A stretch of 64,000 nucleotides of DNA from Cupriavidus sp. U2 (GCF_009663685.2 NZ_RCOG02000003.1:57084-121083); one strand, 5' to 3'; positions 1 through 10,356 are shown, numbered from the stretch's first letter. Notes: generated by a model from the letters alone, not told the origin. A program made the numbers and translations.

Positions 1-114
1 GGCGGCTGGCACGAGCGTGAAGCGATGACGGGATTGCATATCGATTACCTGATTCCGGTGGGCCGTGCCGGCGACCTTGGCGGCAAGCACCCGCTGCCAC
101 CGTATATCGGATAA
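1..114 (+). CDS. C-terminal fragment of an unidentified protein
   Basis: The window opens inside a reading frame that runs 37 codons to a TAA at 112-114. The tail is rich in Gly and Pro and ends in PPYIG. I do not recognise the family from this fragment. It converges on the GGDEF-EAL gene, with 187 bases between the two stops. The frame could be chance, but GC-ending codons dominate and it starts at the window edge, as a truncated gene would. Confidence 0.5.
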   Translation, partial: GGWHEREAMTGLHIDYLIPVGRAGDLGGKHPLPPYIG

Positions 115-301
115 CGGCGCAGCGTCGGGCCTGTGTACCGGACTTTGTAAGCACATATTTCCCCGCCGCCGCGCGGTGGCATGCGGGACAAAGGCGGATA
201 CAAGTCTTGCAGATGGAGGAAATATAGGCAGGCCGACGTGCCCCCCGCGGGGACTCAGGCTACCGACGCTGCATTGCAGCATCGGCGTTCGGTGCCGCCA
301 C

Positions 302-1654
302 TCAGCGCGGCTGGTTGCGCAGGAAGTCGGTCAGGCGGTCGGCCGGCATCGGCCTGCCGTACAGATAACCCTGCGCTTCGATGCAGCCGTTGCGCAGCAG
401 GAAGTCGCGCTGCTCGGCCGTTTCCACGCCCTCGGCCACCACGCCGATCCGCAGGCTCTGGCCGACATTGATCACCGAGCGCACGATGGCGGCGTCCACA
501 TTGTCGTGGGTGACGTTGCGGATGAAGGACTGGTCGATCTTGAGCCGGTCCACCGGGAACGACTTCAGGAAGCTCAGCGACGCGTAGCCGGTGCCGAAAT
601 CGTCGCAGGTCAGCGTGACCCCGTCGCGGCGCAACGCCTGGAGCTGGTCAGATACCTCGTCGCCCTGTTGCAGCGCGATGGTCTCGGTAATCTCGATCTC
701 CAGCCGGTCCGGCGGCAGTTCCAGCGCGCGCAGCACGTGGCGTACCTCGGTCAGCAGCCGGCTTTCGGACAGCTGCGCCGCGAACAGGTTGATGGCGACG
801 CGCGGCGCGTCGGGGAAGGTCAGCGACCACGCCCGCGCCTGCGCGCAGGCCGTGTGCAGCAGCCACATGCCCACGTCGGCGGCCACGCTGCTGGCGGCCA
901 GCGCGTCGATGAACGCCGCCGGGGTCAGCAGGCCCAGCGTGGGATGACGCCAGCGCATCAGCGCCTCGGCGCCCACCACGCGGCCGTCGCGCAAATCCAC
1001 CTGCGGCTGGTAGAGCAATTCGAACTGGCGTTGGGCGTAGGCTTCGCGCAGGGCCTGGACGAGCGACAGGCGCGTCGTCACGTCGGCGCGCATCTGCGGC
1101 TTGAAGAAGCGGATGGTGCGGCCGCCGTCGTGCTTGGCCCGGGCCAGCGCCAGGCTGGCCGCCGCCAGTACGTCGGCCGTGGACTCGCCGCCGGCGGGCA
1201 TCACGCAGGCGCCAAGGCTGGCCAGCACATGGTGGCGGTTGCCGCCCAGCTCATAGGGGGCGGACAGCATCGACAGGATGGCCGCGCTGACGTGGCGCAC
1301 CAGCGTGGGATCGGAAATGGAGGTCAGCAGCACGCCGAACTCGTCGCCGCCCACCCGGCCGACCACGGCATCGCGCGGCGAGGCGTCGCGCAGGCGGCGG
1401 GCCACATGCTGAAGGATCGTGTCGCCTTCCAGGTGGCCGTGCATGTCATTGAAGGCGCGGAAATCGTCGACGCCCACCAGCAACAGGGCAAAGCGGGGCG
1501 TCGTCTCGCCATGCAGACGTGCTTCCACCCGCTTCAAGAATGCCTGGCGGACGACCACGCCGGTCAGCGGATCCAGATCCGCCGGCGGCAAGGCGCCAGT
1601 CACCTGTGCCTCCGACTTGGCCACCATCCCTGCCCTATCAGTTGTGATGAACAT
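302..1654 (-). CDS. GGDEF-EAL dual-domain c-di-GMP protein
   Basis: The 450-residue protein makes and/or breaks down c-di-GMP in the cytoplasm. Residues about 25-185 form a GGDEF domain with an intact GGDEF at 102-106 and the GHLEGD loop. The four residues where an RxxD inhibitory site should lie are PRDA, so product inhibition is probably absent. Residues about 195-445 form an EAL domain with EAL at 230-232 and the later metal and catalytic motifs (INLF, EIEITE, DDFGTG, KIDQSFI, EGVE, QGYLYG) all kept, so phosphodiesterase activity is likely. There is no membrane segment or sensor domain in front. It is divergent from the wsp operon with 260 bases between starts, which suggests it tunes the same pool. 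ATG 1654 has a G-rich stretch just upstream. A later ATG at 1624 is possible. Confidence 0.93.
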   Translation of the reverse strand: MFITTDRAGMVAKSEAQVTGALPPADLDPLTGVVVRQAFLKRVEARLHGETTPRFALLLVGVDDFRAFNDMHGHLEGDTILQHVARRLRDASPRDAVVGRVGGDEFGVLLTSISDPTLVRHVSAAILSMLSAPYELGGNRHHVLASLGACVMPAGGESTADVLAAASLALARAKHDGGRTIRFFKPQMRADVTTRLSLVQALREAYAQRQFELLYQPQVDLRDGRVVGAEALMRWRHPTLGLLTPAAFIDALAASSVAADVGMWLLHTACAQARAWSLTFPDAPRVAINLFAAQLSESRLLTEVRHVLRALELPPDRLEIEITETIALQQGDEVSDQLQALRRDGVTLTCDDFGTGYASLSFLKSFPVDRLKIDQSFIRNVTHDNVDAAIVRSVINVGQSLRIGVVAEGVETAEQRDFLLRNGCIEAQGYLYGRPMPADRLTDFLRNQPR

Positions 1655-1914
1655 TTTCCCCGCTCAAGCTATCTGGCAAGTGTGACGAAAACTTTGAAAA
1701 AAGCAAGGGCTACAAATTGGCGCCGCCGCCGCGCAACGGCGCGGGCTGGCCGAACGCAGTCGGCGTTGAAATGACGCGGACGTTACAGTACCCTACGCCG
1801 CAAACGCCTACCACCCATTCGAGGGATACCCCTTATCCGAGTGTGGGCCCTGGCAGACCGCCCCGCCAGTCCCGCCGGCCGCGGTCGTCCGCCCAACGAG
1901 AAACTCCATCGACC
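1655..1914. promoter_or_regulatory. Divergent control region between GGDEF-EAL gene and wspA
   Basis: These 260 bases must hold both promoters. The left half is AT-richer (an A-rich run near 1687-1702). I could not assign a convincing -35/-10 pair or a GG-N10-GC sigma-54 element. An open frame continues upstream of wspA through this region, but its amino-acid make-up does not look like protein. Confidence 0.4.
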
Positions 1915-3534
1915 GTGAACCACTGGACCATCCGCACGCGCATCCTGGCAAGCTTCACCTTCATCCTGCTGGTCATGACCCTGATGAGCGTGACGGCCTA
2001 CAACCGCCTGTCCGCCATCGAGCATGAAACCACGGTCATGCGCACCGACGCGCTGCCCGGCCTGAACTACAGCGCCGGCATGCGCGGCGTCTGGGGCGAA
2101 CTCTACGTGCTGGCCTGGCAGACCGTCACGGCATCCGACCCGGCCCAGCGCGCCAGGCTGCTGTCCCAGACCCAGGACGCGACGCGCCGGCTGGACAAGC
2201 TTCAGAAGCTGTATGCCGATTCGATTCAGCGCGAAGAGGATAGAGGCCGTTTCAAGGCGTTCCTCGACGTTCGCGCAAGATACGAGCAGGCCGCCCAGCC
2301 TTATCTCGATCCCACGCGCTGGCGCGATACGGCCACCGCCGAAGCCGCGCTGCGCGGCGGCGCCCATGACGTCTGGGCCGAAGGCCGCAAGACGCTGCAG
2401 GAGCTGGTGGACGACAACAGCGCCGTCAACGACCGGGCCGCCGCCGGCATCGTCGATTCGGTCAGCGCCGCCAAGACCAGCATCGAGGTGGCGCTGGCCA
2501 TCGCCGTGCTGGCCGCCCTGGTCTGCGGCTACCTGCTGCTGCGGGCGATCAACGCCCCGATGCGTTCGATCGTGTCGCTGCTGGGTGCCATGCGTGGCGG
2601 CGACCTGCGCCAGCGCATGACACTGAACCGCCGCGACGAATTCCAGGCCGTTGAAGCCGGCTTCAACCAGATGGCCGGCGAGCTGACCTCGCTGGTCGGC
2701 CAGGCCCAGCGATCGGCCATCCAGGTCACGACCTCCGTCAACGAGATCGCCGCCACGGCCCGCCAGCAGCAGGCCACGGCCACCGAAACGGCCGCCACCA
2801 CCACGCAGATCGGCGCCACGTCGCGAGAGATCGCGGCCACCTCGCGCGACCTGGTCCGCACCATGAACGAGGTGTCGCACGCGGCGGAACAGACCGCCGG
2901 ACTGGCCGGTACCGGCCAGGTGGGGCTGTCGCGCATGGAAACCACCATGCACCACGTGATGGACGCCGCCGGATCGGTCAACGCCCGGCTGGCCACGCTC
3001 AACGAGAAGGCCGGCAATATCAACCAGGTGGTGACCACCATCGCCCGGGTAGCCGACCAGACCAACCTGCTGTCGCTGAACGCCGCGATCGAGGCCGAAA
3101 AAGCCGGCGAATACGGCCGCGGCTTTTCGGTGGTGGCCACCGAGATCCGCCGCCTGGCCGATCAGACCGCCGTGGCTACCTACGACATCGAGCAGATCGT
3201 GCGCGAGATCCAGTCGGCCGTGTCGGCCGGCGTGATGGGCATGGACAAGTTCTCCGAGGAAGTGCGGCGCGGCATGTCCGAGGTGACCCAGGTGGGCGAC
3301 CAGCTGTCGCAGATCATTGGCCAGGTGCAGTCGCTGGCCCCGCGCGTGCAGATGGTCAACGAAGGCATGCAGGCCCAGGCCGGCGGCGCCGAGCAGATCA
3401 ACCAGGCGCTGATGCAGCTGTCCGAGGCAGCGCAGCAGACCGTGGAATCGCTGCGCCAGTCGAGCCAGGCCATCGACGAACTGACGCTGGTTGCCAACGA
3501 ACTGCGCAGCGGCGTGTCGCGTTTCAAGGTCTGA
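1915..3534 (+). CDS. wspA: WspA, membrane chemoreceptor of the Wsp surface-sensing system
   Basis: A 539-residue methyl-accepting chemotaxis protein. TM1 spans about residues 8-28, followed by a helical periplasmic domain of about 150 residues and TM2 at about 181-201. HAMP covers about 200-253, and the rest is the signalling coiled coil. The hairpin tip contains the conserved [20 protein letters not shown]. In Pseudomonas the Wsp receptor senses surface contact and drives the kinase WspE. The open frame extends to 1717, but GTG 1915 is chosen because the protein before it is Pro/Arg-rich and the typical short cytoplasmic leader (NHWTIRTRI) before TM1 starts here. No strong ribosome-binding site is visible. 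First gene of a seven-gene operon, 21 bases before wspB. Confidence 0.93.
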   Translation: MNHWTIRTRILASFTFILLVMTLMSVTAYNRLSAIEHETTVMRTDALPGLNYSAGMRGVWGELYVLAWQTVTASDPAQRARLLSQTQDATRRLDKLQKLYADSIQREEDRGRFKAFLDVRARYEQAAQPYLDPTRWRDTATAEAALRGGAHDVWAEGRKTLQELVDDNSAVNDRAAAGIVDSVSAAKTSIEVALAIAVLAALVCGYLLLRAINAPMRSIVSLLGAMRGGDLRQRMTLNRRDEFQAVEAGFNQMAGELTSLVGQAQRSAIQVTTSVNEIAATARQQQATATETAATTTQIGATSREIAATSRDLVRTMNEVSHAAEQTAGLAGTGQVGLSRMETTMHHVMDAAGSVNARLATLNEKAGNINQVVTTIARVADQTNLLSLNAAIEAEKAGEYGRGFSVVATEIRRLADQTAVATYDIEQIVREIQSAVSAGVMGMDKFSEEVRRGMSEVTQVGDQLSQIIGQVQSLAPRVQMVNEGMQAQAGGAEQINQALMQLSEAAQQTVESLRQSSQAIDELTLVANELRSGVSRFKV

Positions 3535-3555
3535 GCGGCCCAGCCGCCCGTCCCC

Positions 3556-4029
3556 ATGGCGCTCTTCCTGCTGTTTCGCATCGGCCCCGACTACTACGCG
3601 CTGGATAGCGCCGAAGTGGCCGAGGTCTTGCCGCTGACCGCCACCAAGCAGATTCCCGGGTCGCCCCCGTGGGTCAGCGGGCTGATGACGCGGCGCGGGC
3701 AGACCGTGCCCGTGATCGACGTGACCGCGCTGGCGACCGGCGTGACAGCCGGCGCGCGCACCAGCACGCGCACCGTGCTGGTCCACTACCGGCGCCCCGG
3801 CGCGCCCGGTGACGCCACGCATCTGCTGGGGCTGCGGCTGGAATACGCTACCGATACCCTGCGCTGCGACCCGGCGTCGTTCGTCGACAGCGGCATCGAC
3901 CCGGGCCCGGCGCGTTATCTAGGCCCCGTACGCCAGGACGCGCGCGGGCTCGTGCAATGGATTCGCGTGGCCAACCTGCTGCCCGACGCGGTACACACGC
4001 TGCTGTTTCCGGAGGCCAACCCCGCATGA
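3556..4029 (+). CDS. wspB: WspB, CheW-like coupling protein
   Basis: The 157-residue protein consists of a single CheW domain (beta-barrel start LLFRIGPDYYALD, then WVSGLMTRRGQTVPVIDV). It links the receptor array to the kinase WspE. It is one of two CheW-type proteins in the operon, the other being WspD, as expected for Wsp. Its TGA overlaps the wspC ATG as ATGA, so translation is probably coupled. Position and order make the assignment firm. Confidence 0.93.
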   Translation: MALFLLFRIGPDYYALDSAEVAEVLPLTATKQIPGSPPWVSGLMTRRGQTVPVIDVTALATGVTAGARTSTRTVLVHYRRPGAPGDATHLLGLRLEYATDTLRCDPASFVDSGIDPGPARYLGPVRQDARGLVQWIRVANLLPDAVHTLLFPEANPA

Positions 4030-5294
4030 CGGATCTGCCGCATCCCCCCACGCAGATCGAAGCCCTGCTCAAGGAGCGCATCGGGCTGGACGCTGCCGCG
4101 ATCGGGCCGGCCGTGATCGCCCGCGCGGTCGACGAGCGCCGGCAGGCCGTTGGCGCCCCGGACCCCGCCGCCTACTGGAACCTGCTGCACGCGGTGCCTG
4201 ACGAACTGCAGGCGCTGATCGAAGCCGTAGTGGTTCCCGAAACCTGGTTCTTTCGCCACCGCGAAGCGCTGCTGGCGCTGGGCCGCTTTGCCGCGCACCG
4301 CGCGTTCGGCGACGGCGAGCGCCTGCTGCGCGTGCTGAGCCTGCCGTGCTCGACCGGCGAGGAACCGTACTCGATCGCCATGGCGCTGTTCGATGCGGGA
4401 CTGCCGGCCGACCGCTTCCGTGTGGATGCGGTGGACGTCAGCGCCCGCGCACTGGAACGCGCCCGCGCCGGCCTGTACGGCAGCAACGCCTTTCGCGGCG
4501 CGCCGCTCGATTTCCGCGACCGCTATTTCGCGCCCACGCCCACCGGCTACCAGTTGTCGGAAAAGGTCCGGGCGCAGGTGCGGCTGCTGCAGGGCAACCT
4601 GATGTCGCCCGGGCTGCTGGCCGACGAACCGCCTTACGACTTCGTGTTCTGCCGCAACCTGCTGATCTATTTCGATCTGGCCACGCAGCAGCAGACGGTG
4701 CAGACACTGCGGCGCCTGACCGCCGCGCGCGGACTGATCTTCGTGGGGCCGGCCGAAGCCAGCCTGCTGACGCGCGATGGGCTGCCCGGCGCCGGCGTGC
4801 CGCTAGCCTTCGCGTTCCATCCCGCGCCTGCTGCCACAGCCCCGGATGCAAGGACACAGTTGCCACGGCCACCGGCCTGGAAGCCTGCGGCCTCCATCCG
4901 GCACCCGACGCTGGCTTCCGCCATGCCAGCGCCCCGGACCGCGCAAATGCCGACGGCCAGCGTCACCGCCACAGTGGCGGGCAGCAACCCGCTGGCGGCG
5001 ATCTCGGCCATGGCCGACCGGGGCGAACTCGATGCCGCCACGGCCGCGTGCCAGCAGTATCTGACCGGGCATGGATCGTCGCCAGACGGCTGGTGCCTGC
5101 TGGGCGTGCTGCACGACGCGGCCGGCCGGATCGCCGATGCGCATGCCGCCTACCGCAAGGCGGTGTATCTTGACCCGGCCCACGAAGAAGCGCTCTATCA
5201 TCTGGCCGCCCTGCTCGACAGCGAGGGCGATGCCTCGGGCGCCCACCGGCTGCGCGAGCGCGCCCAGCGACATGCTCGACTGAGCCATGGCTGA
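4026..5294 (+). CDS. wspC: WspC, CheR-type methyltransferase with TPR tail
   Basis: A 422-residue SAM-dependent methyltransferase that methylates glutamates of WspA and so sets its sensitivity. The CheR core shows CSTGEEPYSIAM, the AVDVSARAL SAM-site strand and FCRNLLIYF. A Pro/Ala-rich linker (about residues 265-320) leads to tetratricopeptide repeats near the C-terminus (WCLLGVLHDAAGRIADAHAAY and the following unit), the layout typical of WspC. The start at 4026 overlaps the wspB stop. An in-frame ATG at 3957 lies inside wspB and is rejected. The gene overlaps wspD by 8 bases. Confidence 0.93.
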   Translation: MTDLPHPPTQIEALLKERIGLDAAAIGPAVIARAVDERRQAVGAPDPAAYWNLLHAVPDELQALIEAVVVPETWFFRHREALLALGRFAAHRAFGDGERLLRVLSLPCSTGEEPYSIAMALFDAGLPADRFRVDAVDVSARALERARAGLYGSNAFRGAPLDFRDRYFAPTPTGYQLSEKVRAQVRLLQGNLMSPGLLADEPPYDFVFCRNLLIYFDLATQQQTVQTLRRLTAARGLIFVGPAEASLLTRDGLPGAGVPLAFAFHPAPAATAPDARTQLPRPPAWKPAASIRHPTLASAMPAPRTAQMPTASVTATVAGSNPLAAISAMADRGELDAATAACQQYLTGHGSSPDGWCLLGVLHDAAGRIADAHAAYRKAVYLDPAHEEALYHLAALLDSEGDASGAHRLRERAQRHARLSHG

Positions 5295-5985
5295 TCCGAT
5301 CGTCCAACACGCCCTCCACACGCTGCCCGGCCTGGCCGCCGGCACCGTGGACGACTGCTGGCGCCGCATCGGCACCGGCGGCGACCGCTCCTGCCCGAAG
5401 CTTGACGAACACCTGCGCTGCCGCAACTGCCCGGTCTATGCGCAGGCCGCCGTGACCGTGCTCGATTCGCTCTCGGCCGGCAGCCTGTGGGACAGCACCA
5501 TCGACAATGCCGGCGCCAACGCCGCCACCGGCATCGATCGCGCCGTCGGCCAGTCGCTGCTGATCTTTCGCGTCGGTGACGAATGGCTGGCGCTGCCCAC
5601 GGCCGCGCTCGGAGAGATCACGGCGCCCGTTCCCGTGCATTCGCTGCCGCACAGGCGCCATGCCGCCCTGATCGGCGTGGCTGCGGTACGCGGGGTGCTG
5701 CTGACCTGCGTATCGCTGGCGCTGCTGTTCGGCGCCCCGGAAGGCGCGGACCGGCAGGCCGCGCGCTGCCTGATCCTGGGCCAGGGCCGCAATGCCATCG
5801 CGCTGCCCGTGGCCGAGGTGGCCGGTGTCGAGCACGTGCCGCGTCACGCGCTGCTGCCGCTGCCCGCCACGCTGACGCGCGCTTCGTCACGCTATACGCA
5901 GGCGCTGTTCGAACACGCCGGCCATAGCGTGGGGCTGCTCGATGCCGACCTGCTGCGCCAGGCCCTGTCGCGGAGCCTGGCATGA
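5287..5985 (+). CDS. wspD: WspD, CheW-like coupling protein with N-terminal cysteine cluster
   Basis: The 232-residue protein has a C-terminal CheW domain (about residues 90-230). Its N-terminal extension carries four cysteines at 24, 36, 45 and 48 (CX11CX8CX2C, ending CRNCPV). As I recall the WspD family, this cluster is conserved, but its role is not known to me; metal binding is an inference. It couples WspA to WspE as a second adaptor. It overlaps wspC by 8 bases and the wspE start by 4 bases, so the operon is translationally coupled. Confidence 0.92.
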   Translation: MADPIVQHALHTLPGLAAGTVDDCWRRIGTGGDRSCPKLDEHLRCRNCPVYAQAAVTVLDSLSAGSLWDSTIDNAGANAATGIDRAVGQSLLIFRVGDEWLALPTAALGEITAPVPVHSLPHRRHAALIGVAAVRGVLLTCVSLALLFGAPEGADRQAARCLILGQGRNAIALPVAEVAGVEHVPRHALLPLPATLTRASSRYTQALFEHAGHSVGLLDADLLRQALSRSLA

Positions 5986-8291
5986 ACCCCGAGCAATTGC
6001 GCGATGCCTCGATGCTGGACCTGTTCGCGCTCGAAGCGGACGCGCAGACCGAGGTACTGAACGCCGGCCTGCTGGCGCTGGAACGCGATCCCGCCGCCGC
6101 CTCGCATCTGGAAGCGTGCATGCGTGCCGCCCATTCGCTCAAGGGCGCGGCGCGGATCGTCGGGCTCGATGGTGGCGTGCGTGTGGCGCATGTCATGGAA
6201 GACTGCCTGGTCGCGGCACAGCGCGGCGGCATCGTGCTGGCGCCCGCCCATATCGACGCCCTGCTGCAAGGCACGGACCTGCTTCAGCGCATCGGCCACC
6301 CGCCCGGCGGCAACCTCGACTGGCCCGAAGGCGAGGGGCGGGCCGAGATCGACGCCTGGATCGCGCGGATGAGCCAGCTGCTTGACGGCGACGAAGCCCT
6401 GCCGCCCTCCGGCGCCACGCTCGCGCCGCCACCGGCGGCACATCCGCAAGAGGCCGGACACACCGCCGCGCCTGCGGCCGACCCGGATCGTGCGCCGTCT
6501 CCCGAAAGCGCGCCAGAACCAGCGCGCGGCGGCGGCACGCACGAGCGCATGCTGCGCGTCAATGCCGACCGTCTGGATCGTCTGCTGGCGATGGCCGGCG
6601 AGGCGATGGTCGAATCGCACTGGCTGCGGCCGTTCGGCGGCGCCCTGCAGCAGGCGCGCCGCCAGCAGATGCGCGCGCTGCAGGTGCTCGATGGCGTGCA
6701 GGCGCTGCTGGACACGCCCGATGGCTCGGTGCCGCGCATGCGTGCCGCGCTGGCCGAAGTGCGCCAGCTGCTCGAAGACGGCCACGGCCAGTTGTCGCAG
6801 CGCGTGGACGAGTTCGACCAGTACGATCATCGAGCCAGCCGCCTGTCGCGCCGGATCTATGACACGGCCCTGTCGTGCCGCATGCGTCCGCTGTCGGACG
6901 GCATGACCGGATTTTCGCGCATGGTCCGCGACCTGGGCCGTGCGCTGGGCAAGCACGTGCACCTGGAGCTGTCCGGCGAGCAGACGCAGGTCGATCGCGA
7001 CATCCTGGAACAGCTCGATGCGCCGCTGGCCCACCTGCTGCGCAATGCCGTGGACCACGGCATCGAGCCTCCCGACGCGCGGCGTGCCGCCGGCAAGCCC
7101 GAGGAAGGACGCATCACGCTGATGGCGCGCCACAACGCCGGCCGCCTGGTGATCGAGATCTTCGACGATGGCGCCGGCGTCGATCTCGATGCGCTGCGCG
7201 CGGCCATCGTGCGCCGAGGCCTGGCCCAGGCCGGCACCGCCGCGCGGCTGTCGCAGGCCGAGATGCTCGAATTCCTGCTGCTGCCCGGCTTCAGCCTGCG
7301 CGAGACCGTGTCCGAAGTGTCGGGCCGGGGCGTCGGGCTCGACGCTGTGCAAGACATGGTCCGCGCGGTGCGTGGCAGCCTGAAGCTGTCGCAGCAGCCC
7401 GGCAGCGGCCTGCACTTCCATCTGGAACTGCCGCTCACGCTGTCCGTCGTGCGCGCGCTGCTGGTGGAAATCTCCGGCGAGGCCTATGCCTTTCCGCTCG
7501 GGCTCGTGCATCGCGCCGTGGCCGTGCCGCGCGACGCCATCGAGCAGACCGAGCAGCATCAGCACTTTCGCCACGAGGGCCGTCCGGTGGGACTGGTCAG
7601 CGCCGCGCAGATCCTGCAGCGCCCGGAGCCGCCGCGCGAGGGCGACACCACGCCCGTGGTGGTGATCGGCGAACAGGAGCGCGTCTACGGCATTGCCGTG
7701 GATCGCCTGCTGGGCGAACGTATGCTGGTGGTGCAGCCGCTGGCGCAGGCGCTGGGCAAGATCAAGGACATCGCGGCGGGCAGCCTGACCGACGACGGCA
7801 CGCCGGTGCTGATCTTCGACGTCGAGGACATGCTGCGTTCGGTGGAAAAGCTCGTGTCCGAAGGACGCATCGAGCGCGTACGCCAGTCGGCCGCCGACAC
7901 GGCCGTCGTGCGCAGCAAGCGCGTCCTGGTGATCGACGACTCGCTGACTGTACGCGAACTGGAGCGCAAGCTGCTGGCCGGGCGGGGCTACGACGTAAGC
8001 GTGGCCGTCGACGGCATGGACGGCTGGAATGTGCTGCGCGCCGAGGCGTTCGACCTGGTCATCACCGACGTCGACATGCCGCGCCTGGACGGCATCGAAC
8101 TGGTGACGCGGATCCGCAGTGACCCGCGACTGGCGCAGTTGCCGGTGATGATCGTGTCGTACAAGGACCGCGAGCAGGACCGCGAACGCGGCATGCAGGC
8201 CGGGGCGGACTATTATCTGGCCAAGGGCAGTTTCCATGACACCGCGCTGCTGGACGCCGTGCGGGACCTGATCGGCGAGGCACGCGCATGA
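5982..8291 (+). CDS. wspE: WspE, hybrid CheA-type histidine kinase
   Basis: A 769-residue hybrid kinase. The Hpt domain comes first, with the phosphorylated His51 in AAHSLKGAARIVG. An Ala/Pro-rich linker follows, then dimerisation helices, the HATPase domain (N box LLRNAVDHGIEPPDARR, G box DDGAGVD), a CheW-like domain, and a C-terminal receiver with acceptor Asp698 (ITDVDMPRLDG). A separate CheY-binding P2 domain is not apparent. In Wsp it phosphorylates WspR (raising c-di-GMP) and WspF (adaptation). It overlaps both wspD and wspF by 4 bases. Confidence 0.95.
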   Translation: MNPEQLRDASMLDLFALEADAQTEVLNAGLLALERDPAAASHLEACMRAAHSLKGAARIVGLDGGVRVAHVMEDCLVAAQRGGIVLAPAHIDALLQGTDLLQRIGHPPGGNLDWPEGEGRAEIDAWIARMSQLLDGDEALPPSGATLAPPPAAHPQEAGHTAAPAADPDRAPSPESAPEPARGGGTHERMLRVNADRLDRLLAMAGEAMVESHWLRPFGGALQQARRQQMRALQVLDGVQALLDTPDGSVPRMRAALAEVRQLLEDGHGQLSQRVDEFDQYDHRASRLSRRIYDTALSCRMRPLSDGMTGFSRMVRDLGRALGKHVHLELSGEQTQVDRDILEQLDAPLAHLLRNAVDHGIEPPDARRAAGKPEEGRITLMARHNAGRLVIEIFDDGAGVDLDALRAAIVRRGLAQAGTAARLSQAEMLEFLLLPGFSLRETVSEVSGRGVGLDAVQDMVRAVRGSLKLSQQPGSGLHFHLELPLTLSVVRALLVEISGEAYAFPLGLVHRAVAVPRDAIEQTEQHQHFRHEGRPVGLVSAAQILQRPEPPREGDTTPVVVIGEQERVYGIAVDRLLGERMLVVQPLAQALGKIKDIAAGSLTDDGTPVLIFDVEDMLRSVEKLVSEGRIERVRQSAADTAVVRSKRVLVIDDSLTVRELERKLLAGRGYDVSVAVDGMDGWNVLRAEAFDLVITDVDMPRLDGIELVTRIRSDPRLAQLPVMIVSYKDREQDRERGMQAGADYYLAKGSFHDTALLDAVRDLIGEARA

Positions 8292-9319
8292 AGATCGGCA
8301 TCGTCAACGACTCCGCACTGGCAGTGGCCGCACTACGCCGCGCGCTGGCACTGGACCCATCGCTCGACATCGTCTGGGTCGCTGGCGACGGCGAGCAGGG
8401 CGTGCAGATGGCCGCCAGCCAGACGCCCGACCTGATCCTGATGGATCTGCTGATGCCGGTGATGGACGGCGTGGAAGCCACACGCCGCATCATGGCGGCC
8501 ACGCCGTGCGCAATCGTGGTGGTGACGATGGACCTGGGGCGCAATGCCAACCAGGTGTTCGACGCCATGGGGCACGGCGCGATCGACGCCGTCGACACGC
8601 CAACGCTGACCCAGTCGGACGCCACGCTCGCCGCAGGCCCGCTGCTGCGCAAGATCCGCAATATCGGCCGCCTGCTGGCGGGCCGCGCCCAGACGCCGCC
8701 CCCGCTGGCGGCAGCCGCATTGGCACCGGCCGCCCCCCGGCTCGTGGCGATCGGGGCGTCGGCCGGCGGCCCGGCCGCGTTGGCCACGCTGCTGGGTGCG
8801 CTGCCCGCCGGGTTCGGCGCGGCGGTGGTGGCGGTGCAGCACGTGGACGAAGCCTTTGCGCAGGGCATGGCCGAATGGCTCGACGCGCAAAGCCCGCTGC
8901 CGGTGCGCATTGCGCGCGCCGGCGAAACGCCGCAGCCCGGCACCGTGCTGCTGGCCGGCACCAACGATCATCTGCGGCTGGTGGGCGGGACGCGGATGGC
9001 CTACACGCCCGAACCGGGCGACTATCTGTACCGCCCGTCGATCGACGTGTTCTTCGCAAGCGTGGTGGAGCACTGGCGCGGCGAGGCCGTGGGCGTGCTG
9101 CTGACCGGCATGGGGCGTGACGGCGCGCAGGGCCTGAAGGCCATGCGCGAGCGCGGCTTCCTGACCATCGCGCAGGACCAGGCCACCAGTGCCGTCTATG
9201 GCATGCCAAAGGCCGCCGCCACGCTGGGGGCGGCCAGCGAGATCCTGCCGTTGCCACGCATCGCACCCCGGCTGATCCGGGCCTTCGGCGGGCAGGAGAC
9301 AACAAGAAACAAGGGGTAA
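8288..9319 (+). CDS. wspF: WspF, CheB-type receptor methylesterase
   Basis: The 343-residue protein has an N-terminal receiver (acceptor Asp53 in LMDLLMP) and a C-terminal CheB esterase domain. The expected catalytic triad is visible: Ser158 in GASAGG, His185 in VQHVDE and Asp278 in TGMGRDG. It removes methyl groups from WspA. In Pseudomonas, loss of WspF locks the pathway on and gives wrinkly colonies. The gene is intact here, so the system should be off without stimulus. ATGA overlap with wspE; its TAA shares a base with the wspR ATG. Confidence 0.95.
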   Translation: MKIGIVNDSALAVAALRRALALDPSLDIVWVAGDGEQGVQMAASQTPDLILMDLLMPVMDGVEATRRIMAATPCAIVVVTMDLGRNANQVFDAMGHGAIDAVDTPTLTQSDATLAAGPLLRKIRNIGRLLAGRAQTPPPLAAAALAPAAPRLVAIGASAGGPAALATLLGALPAGFGAAVVAVQHVDEAFAQGMAEWLDAQSPLPVRIARAGETPQPGTVLLAGTNDHLRLVGGTRMAYTPEPGDYLYRPSIDVFFASVVEHWRGEAVGVLLTGMGRDGAQGLKAMRERGFLTIAQDQATSAVYGMPKAAATLGAASEILPLPRIAPRLIRAFGGQETTRNKG

Positions 9320-10335
9320 TGGAAATGCCTAGACTCGGGAACCCGGCCGATCCGTCGGCCGCCGGCAACGAATACCTGGCCATGGTGCTGCTGGTCGATG
9401 ACCAGGCCATCATCGGCGAAGCCATCCGCCGCGCGCTGGCCGGCGAGACCGATATCGACTTCCACTATTGCGCCAACCCGGAGGAAGCGGTGGCCGTGGC
9501 CGAGCGCACGCAGCCGACCGTGATCCTGCAGGATCTGGTCATGCCCGGCACCGACGGGCTGACGCTGGTGCGCCGCTATCGCCAGAACGCGGGTACGCGC
9601 GATATTCCGATCATCGTGCTGTCCACCAAGGAAGAGCCCACGATGAAGAGCGCGGCGTTTGCCGCCGGGGCCAACGACTACCTGGTCAAGCTGCCCGACA
9701 CGATCGAACTGGTGGCACGCATCCGCTATCACTCGCGCTCGTACCTGAACCTGCTGCAGCGCGACGAGGCCTACCGCGCGCTGCGCCAGAGTCAGCAGCA
9801 ACTGCTGGAGACCAACCTGGAACTGCAGCGCCTGACCAATTCCGACGGCCTGACCGGGCTGTCCAACCGGCGTTATTTCGACGAATACCTGGGCGCCGAG
9901 TGGAAGCGCGCCCAGCGCGAACAGACCCAGCTGGCGCTGCTGATGATCGACGTCGATGCCTTCAAGGCCTACAACGACACCTACGGGCATGTGGCGGGCG
10001 ACGAAGTGCTGCGCCGCGTGGCCTCCGTGATCCGCGACAACTGTGCCCGGCCGGCGGACCTGCCCGCGCGCTTTGGCGGCGAGGAGTTCTCGATGATCCT
10101 GCCGGCCACATCGCCCGGCGGCGCACGCCTGCTGGCCGAGAAGGTGCGCCGGTCGATCGAGACGCTGCGCATCGCGCACAGCGGATCGCCCACCAGTGGC
10201 TTCGTGACGGTCAGCATCGGCGGTGCCGTGATCGTGCCCGACAGCGACGGCAACTTCAGCCGGCTGGTCGAGGCGGCCGATACCGGCCTGTACCAGGCCA
10301 AGCGCAACGGCCGCAACCAGGTGGTGATGGTGTAG
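9319..10335 (+). CDS. wspR: WspR, response-regulator diguanylate cyclase
   Basis: A 338-residue output protein. The receiver has Asp27-Asp28 and acceptor Asp72 ([12 protein letters not shown]). A helical stalk at about 145-172 follows, then a GGDEF domain with GGEEF at 253-257. The inhibitory site RPAD sits at 244-247, five residues before GGEEF as in known WspR, so both synthesis of c-di-GMP and product inhibition should work. The start shares a base with the wspF stop (TAATG); a second ATG two codons on is also possible. Last gene of the operon; a GC-rich hairpin follows the stop. Confidence 0.95.
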   Translation: MEMPRLGNPADPSAAGNEYLAMVLLVDDQAIIGEAIRRALAGETDIDFHYCANPEEAVAVAERTQPTVILQDLVMPGTDGLTLVRRYRQNAGTRDIPIIVLSTKEEPTMKSAAFAAGANDYLVKLPDTIELVARIRYHSRSYLNLLQRDEAYRALRQSQQQLLETNLELQRLTNSDGLTGLSNRRYFDEYLGAEWKRAQREQTQLALLMIDVDAFKAYNDTYGHVAGDEVLRRVASVIRDNCARPADLPARFGGEEFSMILPATSPGGARLLAEKVRRSIETLRIAHSGSPTSGFVTVSIGGAVIVPDSDGNFSRLVEAADTGLYQAKRNGRNQVVMV

Positions 10336-10336
10336 T

Positions 10337-10356
10337 TGCCCGCGCGCGTGCGGGCA
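10337..10356 (+). terminator. Hairpin after wspR
   Basis: Seven-base arms TGCCCGC and GCGGGCA flank a six-base loop, starting two bases after the wspR TAG. There is no T-run, so it may be only a weak or Rho-aided stop. It directly adjoins the katE sigma-54-type promoter. Confidence 0.4.

Noticed and set aside
65..1774. A 569-codon open frame on the plus strand antisense to the GGDEF-EAL gene
   Set aside because: It mirrors the minus-strand gene, is full of His, Arg, Gln and Gly as expected for reverse reading of high-GC DNA, and has no domain or ribosome site.
1783..3822. A 679-codon minus-strand frame antisense to wspA and wspB
   Set aside because: Composition is of the shadow type (Gly, His, Arg, Gln) and wspA is certain.
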